Origin: Rhizobium sp. SSA_523
GTDB lineage: Bacteria; Pseudomonadota; Alphaproteobacteria; Rhizobiales; Rhizobiaceae
Direction of reading: 5' to 3'
Assembly: GCF_030435705.1 (NCBI RefSeq)
Contig: NZ_CP129382.1
Span: 1,488,001-1,552,000, forward strand
Length of the DNA stretch: 64,000 bases
Of the stretch, positions 45,193 through 54,334 are shown piece after piece. A program made the translations under genes and the position numbers. The notes under the pieces were generated by a model. The model searched no databases. It had not been told where the DNA came from and was given only the letters and a program-made list of their open reading frames with translations. How positions within the stretch are numbered: the stretch's first letter is position 1; every line of letters begins with the position of its first letter.

Positions 45193-46104
45193 ATGCGGAT
45201 TGCGGCATGCCTGTCCGGCCAAAGCAGAACGGCTGCCTATTGCAAGCCCTATCTCGATCGCTTCTTCCGTGGCCACACGGTTGATTACTTCATCCATGCC
45301 TGGCCTCAGGACAGCCACCATCTGCCGCTCTATCGGCCGCGGGCGCTTTCCTGCGCAGTGCCCGCCGATCTGCGGGAAAAGGAACGCCTGGTCATCCAAA
45401 GCTTCGGCCAGTACGGCTGTCTCGGCCGGATCGCCATGTATTGGGGCATTGGCGAAGCGATCCGGCTTGTACCGAACGAAGGCTATGACCTTATCGTGCG
45501 GCTTCGCCCCGACATCATTCCGCTGACGCGGCTGAATGCGGCGCTTCGCCAGACGGAGACCTCCGCCATCTCCTTTGCCTATCTAATGCAGGACGCACGC
45601 GATGCCTGGCAGCCGCCCGGCCGCCTGCTCAGCCCGGCCGATCCGTCGCTCGCGGGCTATCACGACCACCTGTTCTTCGGCGTGCCACAGGCCATGCGGC
45701 ATTTCGAGACGGCCTATGATCTTATCGAAAGCTATTGCGAGAGCCGTGCCGGCCTGCGGTTCAGCCCCGCACAATTCCTGCACTATGTCATTGCCGCGGG
45801 CGTCGAGACGCCGAAGCGGGCTCCCATCAGCGTGCATCTGATCGATGCGGATCATGCCCGCAGCGCCTTATCGCTTTATGCCTTCCGCCCACGCATGGAA
45901 ACAAGGCGGGCGCGGGACCTCGAGCATGTGGCCCGTCATCATCCGGACCTCCTGCCTCTCTTCAGCGCCGAACCTGCCGCTCCCGGTGCGGTCGAGGAGT
46001 GGTTCGAGCGAGGCTTCGTACCGGGCATTGGCGACCAGGCGAGCCCGCACCTCTCCAAAGCGGCGCAAAAGGCGGCGCACCTGCTGCATCAGAGGTCGCT
46101 TTGA
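45193..46104 (+). CDS. glycosyltransferase-like protein of unknown function
   Basis: The 303-residue protein starts MRIAACLSGQSRTAAYC, has a Rossmann-like first strand, and contains YDLIVRLRPDIIPL near residue 103, an R-x-R-x-D pattern seen in several fungal and bacterial glycosyltransferase-like families where the Asp binds metal-nucleotide sugar. HDHLFFGVPQAM near residue 157 is consistent with that fold. No membrane helix is present. The stop codon overlaps the ATG of the following hydrolase-like gene (TGATG). I do not recognise the pair, and the sugar, if any, is unknown. Confidence 0.6.
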   Translation: MRIAACLSGQSRTAAYCKPYLDRFFRGHTVDYFIHAWPQDSHHLPLYRPRALSCAVPADLREKERLVIQSFGQYGCLGRIAMYWGIGEAIRLVPNEGYDLIVRLRPDIIPLTRLNAALRQTETSAISFAYLMQDARDAWQPPGRLLSPADPSLAGYHDHLFFGVPQAMRHFETAYDLIESYCESRAGLRFSPAQFLHYVIAAGVETPKRAPISVHLIDADHARSALSLYAFRPRMETRRARDLEHVARHHPDLLPLFSAEPAAPGAVEEWFERGFVPGIGDQASPHLSKAAQKAAHLLHQRSL

Positions 46105-47075
46105 TGGCGGCGCCCTCCTTCTTCAAATTCGTCCCCGGCCGCAGCAGGGAACTGACCCTGGTCTTCAGCCAGTGTTTCGTGGCACCCGGCCAGTTCGCCA
46201 TCGAACGCACGCTGAAGGACTACCCGCATCCCACGCTGTTCCTGAACACTGTCGATAATGATTTCTACCAGCATGGCGTCCCGACCCTCGGCACGAGCGT
46301 CGAGGAAACGGTCCAGGTGCTGAAGGCCAGCGCGCAAAGGCTCTCCGCAAGCCATATACGCTGCGTCGGAATGAGCATGGGCGCCTCTGCGGCCATCCTG
46401 TTCGGTGCGCTTCTGAATGCCGATTGCGTCGTGGCGGTCGGGCCGGAACTGCAGATCGGCCTCCCCTGTCACCGCAGCCATTACCACAATAGAGACAGGC
46501 GGTTCGTTGCAGAGCATCAGGATCTCGTGCCGCATGCCCTGGCGCTCGGACCCCGCCTGCAGATGACATTCCCGGCCTATGATCTCGGCGACTGGCTGCA
46601 TGCCGGAATGGCAGAGCAAGCGGGCCTCGCCTATCACTTCATGCGGCAGTTTCATTCCGGCGGCCAGTCGATCGATTGGCCGGGCCTGCTGGGAAGCAGC
46701 ATCGACCGGACGGATCTGGCGAGTCATCTCACCACCCGGACCACTGGCCGGATTTCGCTGGAGCTGTTGCGACAGGGCGCATCGGCGCATGAGGCCTTTT
46801 GTCGCCGCGAACACGCACGAGCCTGCGATCTGGCGATGGCGGTGCATGCCGCCGCGCCGCTCGCCGGTCTTGCCTTCTTCATTGCCGCCAACCTCTTCTG
46901 CCAGAACCGGGTGGGGGAAGCGGATGACTGGTTGCGGCGCGCGCTTGTTCTTGACGAAGAGGGCCATGTGCGGCCGGCCCGCTTCGATTATGACTATTCG
47001 CATTTTCTTCCCAATCGCGAGCGCGCGCTCATGCGCGAACGCCTCTCCATCTTGCGCGGGCTGTCGCGCGGCTGA
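46104..47075 (+). CDS. alpha/beta-hydrolase-like protein with helical C-terminus
   Basis: The 323-residue protein has the nucleophile elbow GMSMGASAA near residue 88, as in alpha/beta hydrolases, preceded by FLNTVDNDFYQHG. After about residue 240 the chain is helical and looks like tetratricopeptide repeats (LAGLAFFIAANLFCQNRVGEADDWLRRALVLDEEG). A His/Asp pair for the triad cannot be fixed by eye. It is translationally coupled to the glycosyltransferase-like gene. A joint role in modifying and de-acylating a surface glycan is only a guess. Confidence 0.6.
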   Translation: MAAPSFFKFVPGRSRELTLVFSQCFVAPGQFAIERTLKDYPHPTLFLNTVDNDFYQHGVPTLGTSVEETVQVLKASAQRLSASHIRCVGMSMGASAAILFGALLNADCVVAVGPELQIGLPCHRSHYHNRDRRFVAEHQDLVPHALALGPRLQMTFPAYDLGDWLHAGMAEQAGLAYHFMRQFHSGGQSIDWPGLLGSSIDRTDLASHLTTRTTGRISLELLRQGASAHEAFCRREHARACDLAMAVHAAAPLAGLAFFIAANLFCQNRVGEADDWLRRALVLDEEGHVRPARFDYDYSHFLPNRERALMRERLSILRGLSRG

Positions 47076-47134
47076 GAAGCGCGTCACCCCTGCCCGCTCG
47101 TCTCATCGCGGCACACCCCCCCTCAATCGCCGAC

Positions 47135-48610
47135 CTAGTGATCCATCAACTGCTTGACCGAGCGCATATCCTCCTTGAACAGCGCCGTCTCATGCATCTT
47201 CCGATCCATGTCGGGAATGCGCAGCAGGTAGGACGGGTGCACCGTCACGAAGAGCTTGCGGCCCTCCGTCATCGCGATGACCTTGCCGCGGACATCGGAA
47301 AGCCGGTCCTTCTCGCCCGTCAGAGCGAAATAGGCGGTGGCGCCCATGGCCACCAGCAGTTTGGGCTGGACCAGATCCACCTCCTGCTTCAGCCAGAAGC
47401 GGCATTGCTCCACCTCCGCCTGGTTGGGTCTCTGATGGATGCGCCGCTTGCCGCGCGGTTCGTATTTGAAGTGCTTCACGGCATTGGTGACGTAAAGACG
47501 CGCGCGCGGCAGGCCCACATCGGAAAGAACGCCATCGAAGATCTTGCCCGCGGGACCGATGAACGGCCGCCCCGCGAGATCTTCCTGGTCGCCCGGCTGT
47601 TCGCCGACGATCATTGCCGCGGCGTCCTGTGCGCCCTCGCCGAAAACCGTCTGGGTTGCCTGGCAATGCAGGGGACAGAGCGTGCAGCCGCGCGCCGCCG
47701 CCCGCATGGCCTCGAGGCTTCCGGCGGGCTCCTGGCGAAGCTCCTCGGCCGCGTCCTGCGCCATGCGCTCCTGCAGCCTGGCATGGAAGGCCGGCGGCTG
47801 CGACGCCGCCTTTTCCGCCATGTCCCGCACTTTCGCCTCGGCATTGGCGATCAGATCGGGAATGAGCGCCGCTTCCGGCAGGTTCTTCCAGTATTTCTTC
47901 GGCATTTCGGCGGTCATCGCCTTTACCTTCAGCCGTGCCGGATTGAAGATATTGGCGTAGTAGATCCGCCACAGATCATCGGCGCCATCCTCGATATCCG
48001 GCTTTTGCGCCGGTGCGTCGGTAAGGGTCAGCGCCTCGCCATTCCAGGTGGCCGAACCCTTCGGCGTGGCGATGACCCAGTCCATGTCGAAGAAGCGCCG
48101 CTTGAAGAACGGCGCCATGCGGGCGACGATGAAATGATCCGGCTCGAACCACGCCACGAAGGCGCGCCGGGCGCCGTCGGTCTGTGCCGACGGCACCTCC
48201 TTGAAGCGGACGAAGGCCTTCATCTTGTGACTGTCGCGCCGCACGGCCTTGTCCAGCCGGCGCGCCAGGATGACATCCTCGTCGGATACCACCTGCAGGA
48301 GGGATCGGTCGCGGCCGATACGCCAGAGCAGCCGGTAAAGCAGGGCGAACCGGCCGGGATCGGAATGGCAGATGACGCTTTGGGCCAGCTCGATGAAAGC
48401 CGGCGGCACGGACACAGGAGGCCTTGCGGCAGGAGGTTCGCCGACAGCCGGCACGGGAAGAGGGACGACGGCGAAGGCCGAAAGATCGTCCGCCTCATCC
48501 TCCAACCGCCAGTCGATCTCCGTCGGCGGCACGCCGGCAAGCAGAAGCGGGCGCGCGGCATTGCGCCATTCGTCGAAATCGCCGCGACCTTTGAGACGGA
48601 GCGTCTGCAT
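47135..48610 (-). CDS. udgX: UdgX-family uracil-DNA-binding protein with N-terminal DUF4130 (TIGR03914/03915-like)
   Basis: The 491-residue fusion has an N-terminal DUF4130-like domain (to about residue 270) and a C-terminal family 4-type uracil-DNA glycosylase fold. The latter has Fe-S cysteines C309, C312 and C316, motif GEQPGDQEDLAGRPF (336-350), and KRRIH (388-392), the UdgX-specific loop whose histidine (H392) links covalently to the abasic sugar after uracil removal. HPSYLLR is motif 2. The ATG at 48610 overlaps the stop codon of the radical-SAM gene upstream (ATGA). The role of the N-terminal domain and of the pairing is unknown. Confidence 0.88.
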   Translation of the reverse strand: MQTLRLKGRGDFDEWRNAARPLLLAGVPPTEIDWRLEDEADDLSAFAVVPLPVPAVGEPPAARPPVSVPPAFIELAQSVICHSDPGRFALLYRLLWRIGRDRSLLQVVSDEDVILARRLDKAVRRDSHKMKAFVRFKEVPSAQTDGARRAFVAWFEPDHFIVARMAPFFKRRFFDMDWVIATPKGSATWNGEALTLTDAPAQKPDIEDGADDLWRIYYANIFNPARLKVKAMTAEMPKKYWKNLPEAALIPDLIANAEAKVRDMAEKAASQPPAFHARLQERMAQDAAEELRQEPAGSLEAMRAAARGCTLCPLHCQATQTVFGEGAQDAAAMIVGEQPGDQEDLAGRPFIGPAGKIFDGVLSDVGLPRARLYVTNAVKHFKYEPRGKRRIHQRPNQAEVEQCRFWLKQEVDLVQPKLLVAMGATAYFALTGEKDRLSDVRGKVIAMTEGRKLFVTVHPSYLLRIPDMDRKMHETALFKEDMRSVKQLMDH

Positions 48611-49845
48611 CAGAACAGCGTCAGCTGTTCCGGCTTCGGCGCGAACATCGCGCGCAGATCCGACCGCTCGAGCACCCTGTGCGGCGTCCATCCTTCCGCG
48701 ACGATGAAAGGCTGGACCTTGCGCAGCGAGACGCCCAGCCGGCCGAGATCCTCCAGGCGAATGCGGCGGAAGCGGCGCGAGGACAGGATGGATTTGACCG
48801 TCTTGGTGCCGAAGCCGGGCACGCGCAGCAGGATCTCCTTCGCCGCGCGATTGACATCCACCGGAAAGCGATCGCGGTGCGCCAGCGCCCAGGACAGTTT
48901 CGGATCCAGATCGAGGTCCAGATTGCCATCGGCGGTGACCGAGGTGATTTCGCCAATATCGAAGCCATAGAACCGGTACAGCCAGTCGGCCTGGTAGAGC
49001 CTGTGCTCCCGCATCAGCGGCGGCTTGACCAGCGGCAGTTTGGAGGAGGCATCGGGAATGGGGCTGAAGGCGGAATAATAGACCCGCTTCAGGCCATAGC
49101 TGCCATAGAGCCTTGCGCTGGTGCCGAGGATCGTTGCATCGCTTGCACCGTCCGCGCCAACGATCATCTGCGTGCTCTGGCCTGCCGGGACGAAATGCTT
49201 GCGCTTCTTCGTGCGCAGCGTCGGCTCGGACGCATCCTCGATCTTCAGCCGGAGCTCACCCATGGCGCGGCGGATATTGTCGGGCTTCTTCTCCGGCGCG
49301 AAGCGGCCGATGCCGCTATCGGTCGGGAGCTCGATATTGATCGACAGGCGGTCGGCATAGAGCCCCGCCTCTTCGATCAGTCCCGGCGAGGCTTCGGGTA
49401 TGGTTTTCAAATGAATATAGCCGCGGAAGTTATGCGTGGTTCGCAATTCGCGGGCGATGCGGACCATCTCCTCCATCGTGTGATCCGAGGAGCGGATGAT
49501 CCCCGAGGAGAGGAACAGGCCTTCGATATAGTTGCGGCGATAAAATTCCAGCGTCAGCCAGATCACTTCCTCCGGCGTGAACCGGGCGCGCTCGACATTG
49601 CTCGACGATCGGTTGATGCAATAGGCGCAATCATAGATGCAGAAATTGGTGAGCAGGATCTTCAGAAGCGAGATGCATCGGCCGTCGGGAGCATAGGCAT
49701 GGCAGATGCCGGACCCTTCCGTGGAGCCCAATCCGCCGCCGGCGCCGGACGAATTGCGCTTGGACGTGCCGCTGGATGCGCAGGACGCATCATATTTGGC
49801 GGCATCCGACAGGATCGCGAGGCGTTCTTTTAGCGACTTCTTCAT
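48610..49845 (-). CDS. putative DNA modification/repair radical SAM protein (TIGR03916-like)
   Basis: The 411-residue protein has the radical SAM cluster motif CIYDCAYC (C69, C73, C76), a TIM-barrel middle part and a C-terminal helix-hairpin-helix (AAKEILLRVPGFGTKTVKSIL). It ends in EQLTLF, which matches the bacterial sliding-clamp binding consensus QLxLF. In many genomes this family is found beside UdgX-type proteins, as here, where the next gene overlaps by 1 bp. A LexA-type box lies 7-21 bp upstream of the start codon, so the operon should be SOS-controlled. Catalytic function is unknown. Confidence 0.88.
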   Translation of the reverse strand: MKKSLKERLAILSDAAKYDASCASSGTSKRNSSGAGGGLGSTEGSGICHAYAPDGRCISLLKILLTNFCIYDCAYCINRSSSNVERARFTPEEVIWLTLEFYRRNYIEGLFLSSGIIRSSDHTMEEMVRIARELRTTHNFRGYIHLKTIPEASPGLIEEAGLYADRLSINIELPTDSGIGRFAPEKKPDNIRRAMGELRLKIEDASEPTLRTKKRKHFVPAGQSTQMIVGADGASDATILGTSARLYGSYGLKRVYYSAFSPIPDASSKLPLVKPPLMREHRLYQADWLYRFYGFDIGEITSVTADGNLDLDLDPKLSWALAHRDRFPVDVNRAAKEILLRVPGFGTKTVKSILSSRRFRRIRLEDLGRLGVSLRKVQPFIVAEGWTPHRVLERSDLRAMFAPKPEQLTLF

Positions 49846-49851
49846 TAGTGT

Positions 49852-49866
49852 GTTCTCTATCTGTTC
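49852..49866 (-). promoter_or_regulatory. LexA (SOS) box upstream of the radical SAM gene
   Basis: On the minus strand the site reads GAACAGATAGAGAAC, that is GAAC-N7-GAAC with the extended GAGAAC arm, the alphaproteobacterial LexA consensus. It lies 6 bp before the ATG, so repressor bound here would block promoter escape or initiation. No ordinary Shine-Dalgarno is visible between box and start, which suggests a very short leader. Confidence 0.8.
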
Positions 49867-50075
49867 CGGCCCTCGAAGTCAATACGCGGCGCCAAGGATA
49901 TCGGACCACCTTGCAGCCGGGCGCGGCCGCACTATTTCGAATCTTCTGGAAATTCGATCCGCGTTTCTGCTATGATTCGCAAAATTGAGGATTTCGCATG
50001 GTTCCGGAGTATCGCTCCGGGACCTGTTTCTTTTTGTGGCTGCCTGTTGCGGCCATGAGACTGAGGAAAGACAAA

Positions 50076-50552
50076 ATGGTTGACAAGGTACCGATGACGC
50101 CGTCCGGATTTACCAAGCTGCAGGAGGAACTGCGCTGGCGCCAGCAGGAGGAGCGTCCCCGGATTATCGAAGCCATTGCGGAGGCCCGTGCGCATGGAGA
50201 TCTTTCGGAAAACGCCGAATATCATGCTGCCAAGGAGGCCCAGAGCCATAACGAAGGCCGCATCACCGAGCTCGAAGACCTGACGGCCCGTGCCGAGGTG
50301 ATCGACCTGACGAAGATGTCCGGCTCCAAGATCAAGTTCGGCGCCACTGTGAAGCTGGTGGACGAGGATACCGACGAGGAAAAGGTCTATCAGATCGTCG
50401 GCGACCAGGAAGCCGATGTGAAGGAAGGCCGGATTTCCATTTCCTCGCCGATTGCCCGCGCCCTGATCGGCAAGGAAGTCGGCGACAGCATCGAGGTCAA
50501 CGCGCCGGGCGGCTCGAAGGCCTATGAGGTGCTGCAGGTCAGCTGGGGCTGA
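50076..50552 (+). CDS. greA: transcription elongation factor GreA
   Basis: The 158-residue protein rescues backtracked RNA polymerase. It has the N-terminal coiled coil with the acidic tip ([20 protein letters not shown], including the D and E that reach the active site) and the C-terminal FKBP-like domain ([35 protein letters not shown]). The start [11 protein letters not shown] at 50076 follows GAGGAAAG. It precedes lpsB, as in other rhizobia. Confidence 0.97.
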   Translation: MVDKVPMTPSGFTKLQEELRWRQQEERPRIIEAIAEARAHGDLSENAEYHAAKEAQSHNEGRITELEDLTARAEVIDLTKMSGSKIKFGATVKLVDEDTDEEKVYQIVGDQEADVKEGRISISSPIARALIGKEVGDSIEVNAPGGSKAYEVLQVSWG

Positions 50553-50576
50553 TATCCTCAAGCCTGGGCATCTCCC

Positions 50577-51644
50577 TTGACCATCGATCCGCGACAGGTT
50601 GACGTGATCGCGCCGCATTTCAAGCGGCGCCTTTCCGGCGTGACCTCGACCGTCATCCAGCTGGTACCGATCCAGAACCGGCTGGGCCAGAGGGTGGCTA
50701 CCCTTGGTCCGGGCCTGCCCGACACGCTGCCGGCTTTACAGGGGAGCGATCTCTTGCATTTCTGGCGCCCGCCGCCGGGCCGTTCCTGCCGCGTCTGGCA
50801 TGCCCGCCGCAATATCGAAATGCTGCCGGGAATCGTGCTGCGCGACCTGCTGCGCATGCCGTTGAAGCTCGTCTTTACGTCGGCCTCGCAGCGACACCAC
50901 AGCGGCTGGACAAAATGGCTGATCTCCAGAATGGATCATGTGATCGCGGTATGCGGCAAGACCGCCTCCTATCTGGAGCGCGACAGCACCGTGATCCTGC
51001 ACGGCATCGATCTGTTTCGCTTTTTGCCGGCTTCGGACAAGGCGCAGGCCAAGCGGGACGTCGGTCTTGATCCGGCCTTCCGCTATGTCGGCTGCTTTGG
51101 CCGCGTGCGCCATCAGAAAGGAACGGATCTCTTCGTCGACGCCATGCTCCGGCTCCTGCCCGATCGGCCGGACTGGAAGGCCGTGATCGCGGGCCGCGCC
51201 ACCGCCAAGCACATCGCTTTCGAAGAGGAGCTGAAGGCCCGTGTCAAGGCGGCCGGCCTTGGCGACCGCATCCTGTTTGTCGGCGAGCATACCAATATCG
51301 ATGCCTGGTATCGGGCTCTCGACCTGTTCGTGGCGCCGCAGCGCTGGGAGGGTTTCGGCCTGACCCCGCTGGAGGCCATGGCGAGCGCCGTGCCGGTGGT
51401 TGCCGCCGATGTGGGAGCCTTTGCCGAACTGATCGAGGATGGCCGCACCGGGCGCATGGTCGAGTGCGGCTCGCTTGATAGCTTCACGGCCGGCATCAGG
51501 CCCTATCTCGACACTCCCCTGCTTTGCGAGACAGAGGGCGCCGCAGCGCTTGCCCATATGCAAAAGAACTTCTCCATAGAGCATGAGGCCGTGGCGATCG
51601 GCCGCGTCTATGCCGATCTGCTGGGGGAGCGGCCGGTACCGTGA
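50577..51644 (+). CDS. lpsB: LPS core glycosyltransferase, GT4 family (LpsB/LpcC-like)
   Basis: The 355-residue GT-B enzyme resembles the rhizobial core mannosyltransferase LpsB/LpcC: N-terminus VDVIAPHFKRRLSGVTSTVIQLVP, the hinge FGRVRHQKGTDLFVDAM, and the EX7E region with EGFGLTPLEAMASAVPVVAAD. Such enzymes transfer mannose or related sugars to the inner LPS core on the cytoplasmic face. The start appears to be TTG at 50577, with no clear Shine-Dalgarno, 24 bp after greA, so translation may depend on readthrough. The next gene overlaps by GTGA. Confidence 0.88.
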   Translation: MTIDPRQVDVIAPHFKRRLSGVTSTVIQLVPIQNRLGQRVATLGPGLPDTLPALQGSDLLHFWRPPPGRSCRVWHARRNIEMLPGIVLRDLLRMPLKLVFTSASQRHHSGWTKWLISRMDHVIAVCGKTASYLERDSTVILHGIDLFRFLPASDKAQAKRDVGLDPAFRYVGCFGRVRHQKGTDLFVDAMLRLLPDRPDWKAVIAGRATAKHIAFEEELKARVKAAGLGDRILFVGEHTNIDAWYRALDLFVAPQRWEGFGLTPLEAMASAVPVVAADVGAFAELIEDGRTGRMVECGSLDSFTAGIRPYLDTPLLCETEGAAALAHMQKNFSIEHEAVAIGRVYADLLGERPVP

Positions 51645-52501
51645 TCGTCCACGTCATCAACCTGGACCGCAAGACCGACCGCATGGAGCGCATGCGCTTG
51701 GTGCTGAATGGTCTCGGCCTCGTGTTCGAGCGCGTGGCGGGAATCGACGGCCGGCAATTGCCGGAGGCCGAACTGGACCGCTGGTCCACCCGCAATGCGG
51801 AGGGCCGTCGCATCCTCTCGGCCGGCGAGATCGGCTGCCTGCTCAGCCACCGCGAGGCGTGGCGGCGCATCGCCGCAAGCGGCACGCCCGGTATCGTCGT
51901 GGAGGATGACATTCATCTGGCATTGCCGGCCGCCGAGCTTTTCGCGACCAGCGACTGGCTGCCGGCCGGCACGGATCTGGTCAAGATCGAAACCACCGGC
52001 AAACCGGTGCAACTCGACCGCGCGCGGCAGGCGATCGCCGCAGGTCTGTGGGTGGCGCGGCTGCACAGCGCCCATCTCGGCACCGCCGGCTATATCGCGA
52101 CGCCCGCGGCGGCGCGCCGCCTCCTCGACGCAACGGAGTGCTGCGACCGGGCGCTCGATCACCTGATCTTCGATCCCGCCTCGCCGCTCTTCGAAAGGCT
52201 GGTAATCGCCCAGATGATCCCGGCTCTGTGCATGCAGGATCAATTCATGCCGAAGGAAACGCGACTGGGGCTGGACGGCGAAATCGAACGCGCCTGGGCC
52301 ATCAACAAGGCGAAACGGTCGGTCGCGCAAAAACTGACGCGCGAGATCATGCGCTTGCGGCAGCAGGCAGAGTTTTACTGGAGCGGCTCGCCGCTCAATC
52401 CCTCCAGCGATCGCAGGACACTGCGCGTCGCACTGGCACCTGTCACCTCGCCACCTTTTGCCTCGCCACCTGTTCCCTCTGAAAGCATCGAAAAGCCCTG
52501 A
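51641..52501 (+). CDS. glycosyltransferase family 25 (LPS biosynthesis)
   Basis: The 286-residue protein matches GT25 LOS/LPS galactosyltransferases: VHVINLDRKTDRMERM at the start, RILSAGEIGCLLSHREAWRRI and the acidic motif VVEDDIHL at about 89-96. It starts with GTG overlapping the lpsB stop, so it is in the same operon. The last 40 residues (Pro/Ser-rich, TSPPFASPPVPSES) look like a non-conserved tail, with a small direct repeat in the DNA. It corresponds in position to lpsE in Sinorhizobium, but I do not claim orthology. Confidence 0.82.
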   Translation: MIVHVINLDRKTDRMERMRLVLNGLGLVFERVAGIDGRQLPEAELDRWSTRNAEGRRILSAGEIGCLLSHREAWRRIAASGTPGIVVEDDIHLALPAAELFATSDWLPAGTDLVKIETTGKPVQLDRARQAIAAGLWVARLHSAHLGTAGYIATPAAARRLLDATECCDRALDHLIFDPASPLFERLVIAQMIPALCMQDQFMPKETRLGLDGEIERAWAINKAKRSVAQKLTREIMRLRQQAEFYWSGSPLNPSSDRRTLRVALAPVTSPPFASPPVPSESIEKP

Positions 52502-52590
52502 CGAGGGGTCGCTCCGCGGCAGGAGCAGCGTCAGCGCCAGCCAAGGCACGCGCCGCTTTGCAGCGATGGTACGGGAGCTTTACCGGGCCG

Positions 52591-53058
52591 TCATACCTCG
52601 ACGAGGCCCAGCTTCTTCACCTGGCGGATGGTCAGCATGGTGCGCACAGTGTCGACATGCTCGTTGGCGGCCAGCACTTCGATGACGAAATCCTGAAAAG
52701 CAGTCAGGTTTTCCGCCGTGCAGCGCAGCAGGAAATCGCTGTCGCCCGAGACCATCCAGGCTTCGCGTACGATCGGCCAGCTCTGGGCCAGTGCCGCAAA
52801 TTCCTTCAGATTGGCTTCGGACTGATGCTTCAGGCCCACGAGGCAGAAGGCCACGAGATCATAGCCCAGCTTCGGTCCGTTGAGGATGGCGGCATAGCCT
52901 TCGATCACGCCCGCCTCTTCCAGCTTTCGCACCCGGCGCAGGCATGGAGGAGCGGAAATGCCGACTCGGTCGGCAAGTTCGACATTGGTCATGCGGCCGT
53001 CGCGCTGCAATTCGCGCAGAATCTTGATGTCGATGGCGTCGAGTTCGGCTTTGAGCAC
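52591..53058 (-). CDS. lrp: Lrp/AsnC family transcriptional regulator
   Basis: The 155-residue protein has the N-terminal winged HTH (LDAIDIKILRELQRDGRMTNVELADRVGISAPPCLRRVRKLEEAGVI) and a C-terminal RAM domain with VRTMLTIRQVKKLG. Lrp-type regulators respond to amino acids and often control their own gene. The GTG at 53058 follows AGGAG by 7 nt. It is divergent from trxB across 296 bp, as in Sinorhizobium. Confidence 0.93.
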   Translation of the reverse strand: MLKAELDAIDIKILRELQRDGRMTNVELADRVGISAPPCLRRVRKLEEAGVIEGYAAILNGPKLGYDLVAFCLVGLKHQSEANLKEFAALAQSWPIVREAWMVSGDSDFLLRCTAENLTAFQDFVIEVLAANEHVDTVRTMLTIRQVKKLGLVEV

Positions 53059-53354
53059 GGTGGGCTCCTATAGGGTTGTCCGCCCCGCCCGAGCGGAGGC
53101 CGCCCGAACTGGATCCATTCGGGCCGACTTTCGCTCTAATAGCCAATGTCATTCCGAACGCAAGGAAAACGCGCAAGATTATGTCGCGATGACGCACCAT
53201 TATTGTGCGTAACTCGGTGCTCCGCAGCAAGTGAGGGGCTGCGACCTTGAATTGCGGGAGGGAACGTTCATAAATGAGGGTAAAATGGCGCCTGGACGAT
53301 AAGGGGTGACGCAACCCTGTATCGACCGAGCTGCGCCCGGAAAGGATCGCTCCC

Positions 53355-54332
53355 ATGTCTGCCCGCCACGCGCACGTTCTTATCATCGGTTCAGGCCCTG
53401 CCGGCTATACTGCCGCCATCTATGCGGCCCGCGCCATGCTTCAACCGGTGCTGATCGCCGGTATGGAACAGGGTGGTCAGCTGATGATCACCACCGATGT
53501 CGAAAATTATCCGGGCTTCGCCGATCCGATCCAGGGCCCCTGGCTGATGGAGCAGATGCTGCAGCAGGCCAAGCATGTGGGGTCCGAAATCGTCAATGAC
53601 CTGGTGACCTCCGTCGAACTCAACCAGCGCCCGTTCCTGGTCCGCACCGATTCGGGCCAGGTCTGGACGGCCGATACGCTGATCATCGCCACCGGTGCCA
53701 AGGCGAAATGGCTCGGCATTGCAAGCGAGCAGCATTTCCAGGGCTTTGGCGTTTCCGCCTGCGCCACCTGCGATGGCTTCTTCTACCGCAACAAGGATGT
53801 GATCGTGGTGGGCGGCGGCAATTCCGCAGTCGAAGAGGCGCTGTATCTCTCCAACATTGCCCGGTCGGTCACCGTCGTGCATCGCCGCGACAGCTTCCGC
53901 TCGGAGAAGATCCTCCAGGAACGCCTGTTCCAGCGCCCCAATGTAAAGGTCATGTGGAATACCGAGATCGCCGAGATCACCGGCGAGCTCGCCAAGCCGC
54001 CGATGCCGCCCTCGGTGACCGGCGCGCGCCTGCGCAATACCGTGACAGGCGACATCAGCGACATGCCGATCGATGGCGTCTTCGTGGCCATCGGTCACGC
54101 CCCGGCCACCGAGCTGTTCAAGGATCAGGTGAAGCTGAAGGATAACGGCTATATGTGGACGGCGCCGGATTCGACGGCGACCAGCATACCCGGCGTCTTT
54201 GCCGCCGGCGATGTGACCGACGACACCTTCCGCCAGGCGATCACCGCCGCCGGCATGGGCTGCATGGCCGCACTTGAGGCCGAACGCTATCTCGCGGGTA
54301 TCCAGCCCGTCATCGCACAAGCGGCGGAGTGA
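53355..54332 (+). CDS. trxB: thioredoxin-disulfide reductase
   Basis: The 325-residue flavoenzyme reduces thioredoxin with NADPH. It has FAD motif IIGSGPAGYTAAIYAARA, the redox pair C136-A-T-C139 in VSACATCDGFF, the NADPH motif VVGGGNSAVEEALYL and the C-terminal FAD motif GVFAAGDVTDD. The following LysR gene starts 3 bp after the stop, so the two are co-transcribed. Confidence 0.97.
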   Translation: MSARHAHVLIIGSGPAGYTAAIYAARAMLQPVLIAGMEQGGQLMITTDVENYPGFADPIQGPWLMEQMLQQAKHVGSEIVNDLVTSVELNQRPFLVRTDSGQVWTADTLIIATGAKAKWLGIASEQHFQGFGVSACATCDGFFYRNKDVIVVGGGNSAVEEALYLSNIARSVTVVHRRDSFRSEKILQERLFQRPNVKVMWNTEIAEITGELAKPPMPPSVTGARLRNTVTGDISDMPIDGVFVAIGHAPATELFKDQVKLKDNGYMWTAPDSTATSIPGVFAAGDVTDDTFRQAITAAGMGCMAALEAERYLAGIQPVIAQAAE

Positions 54333-54334
54333 TA

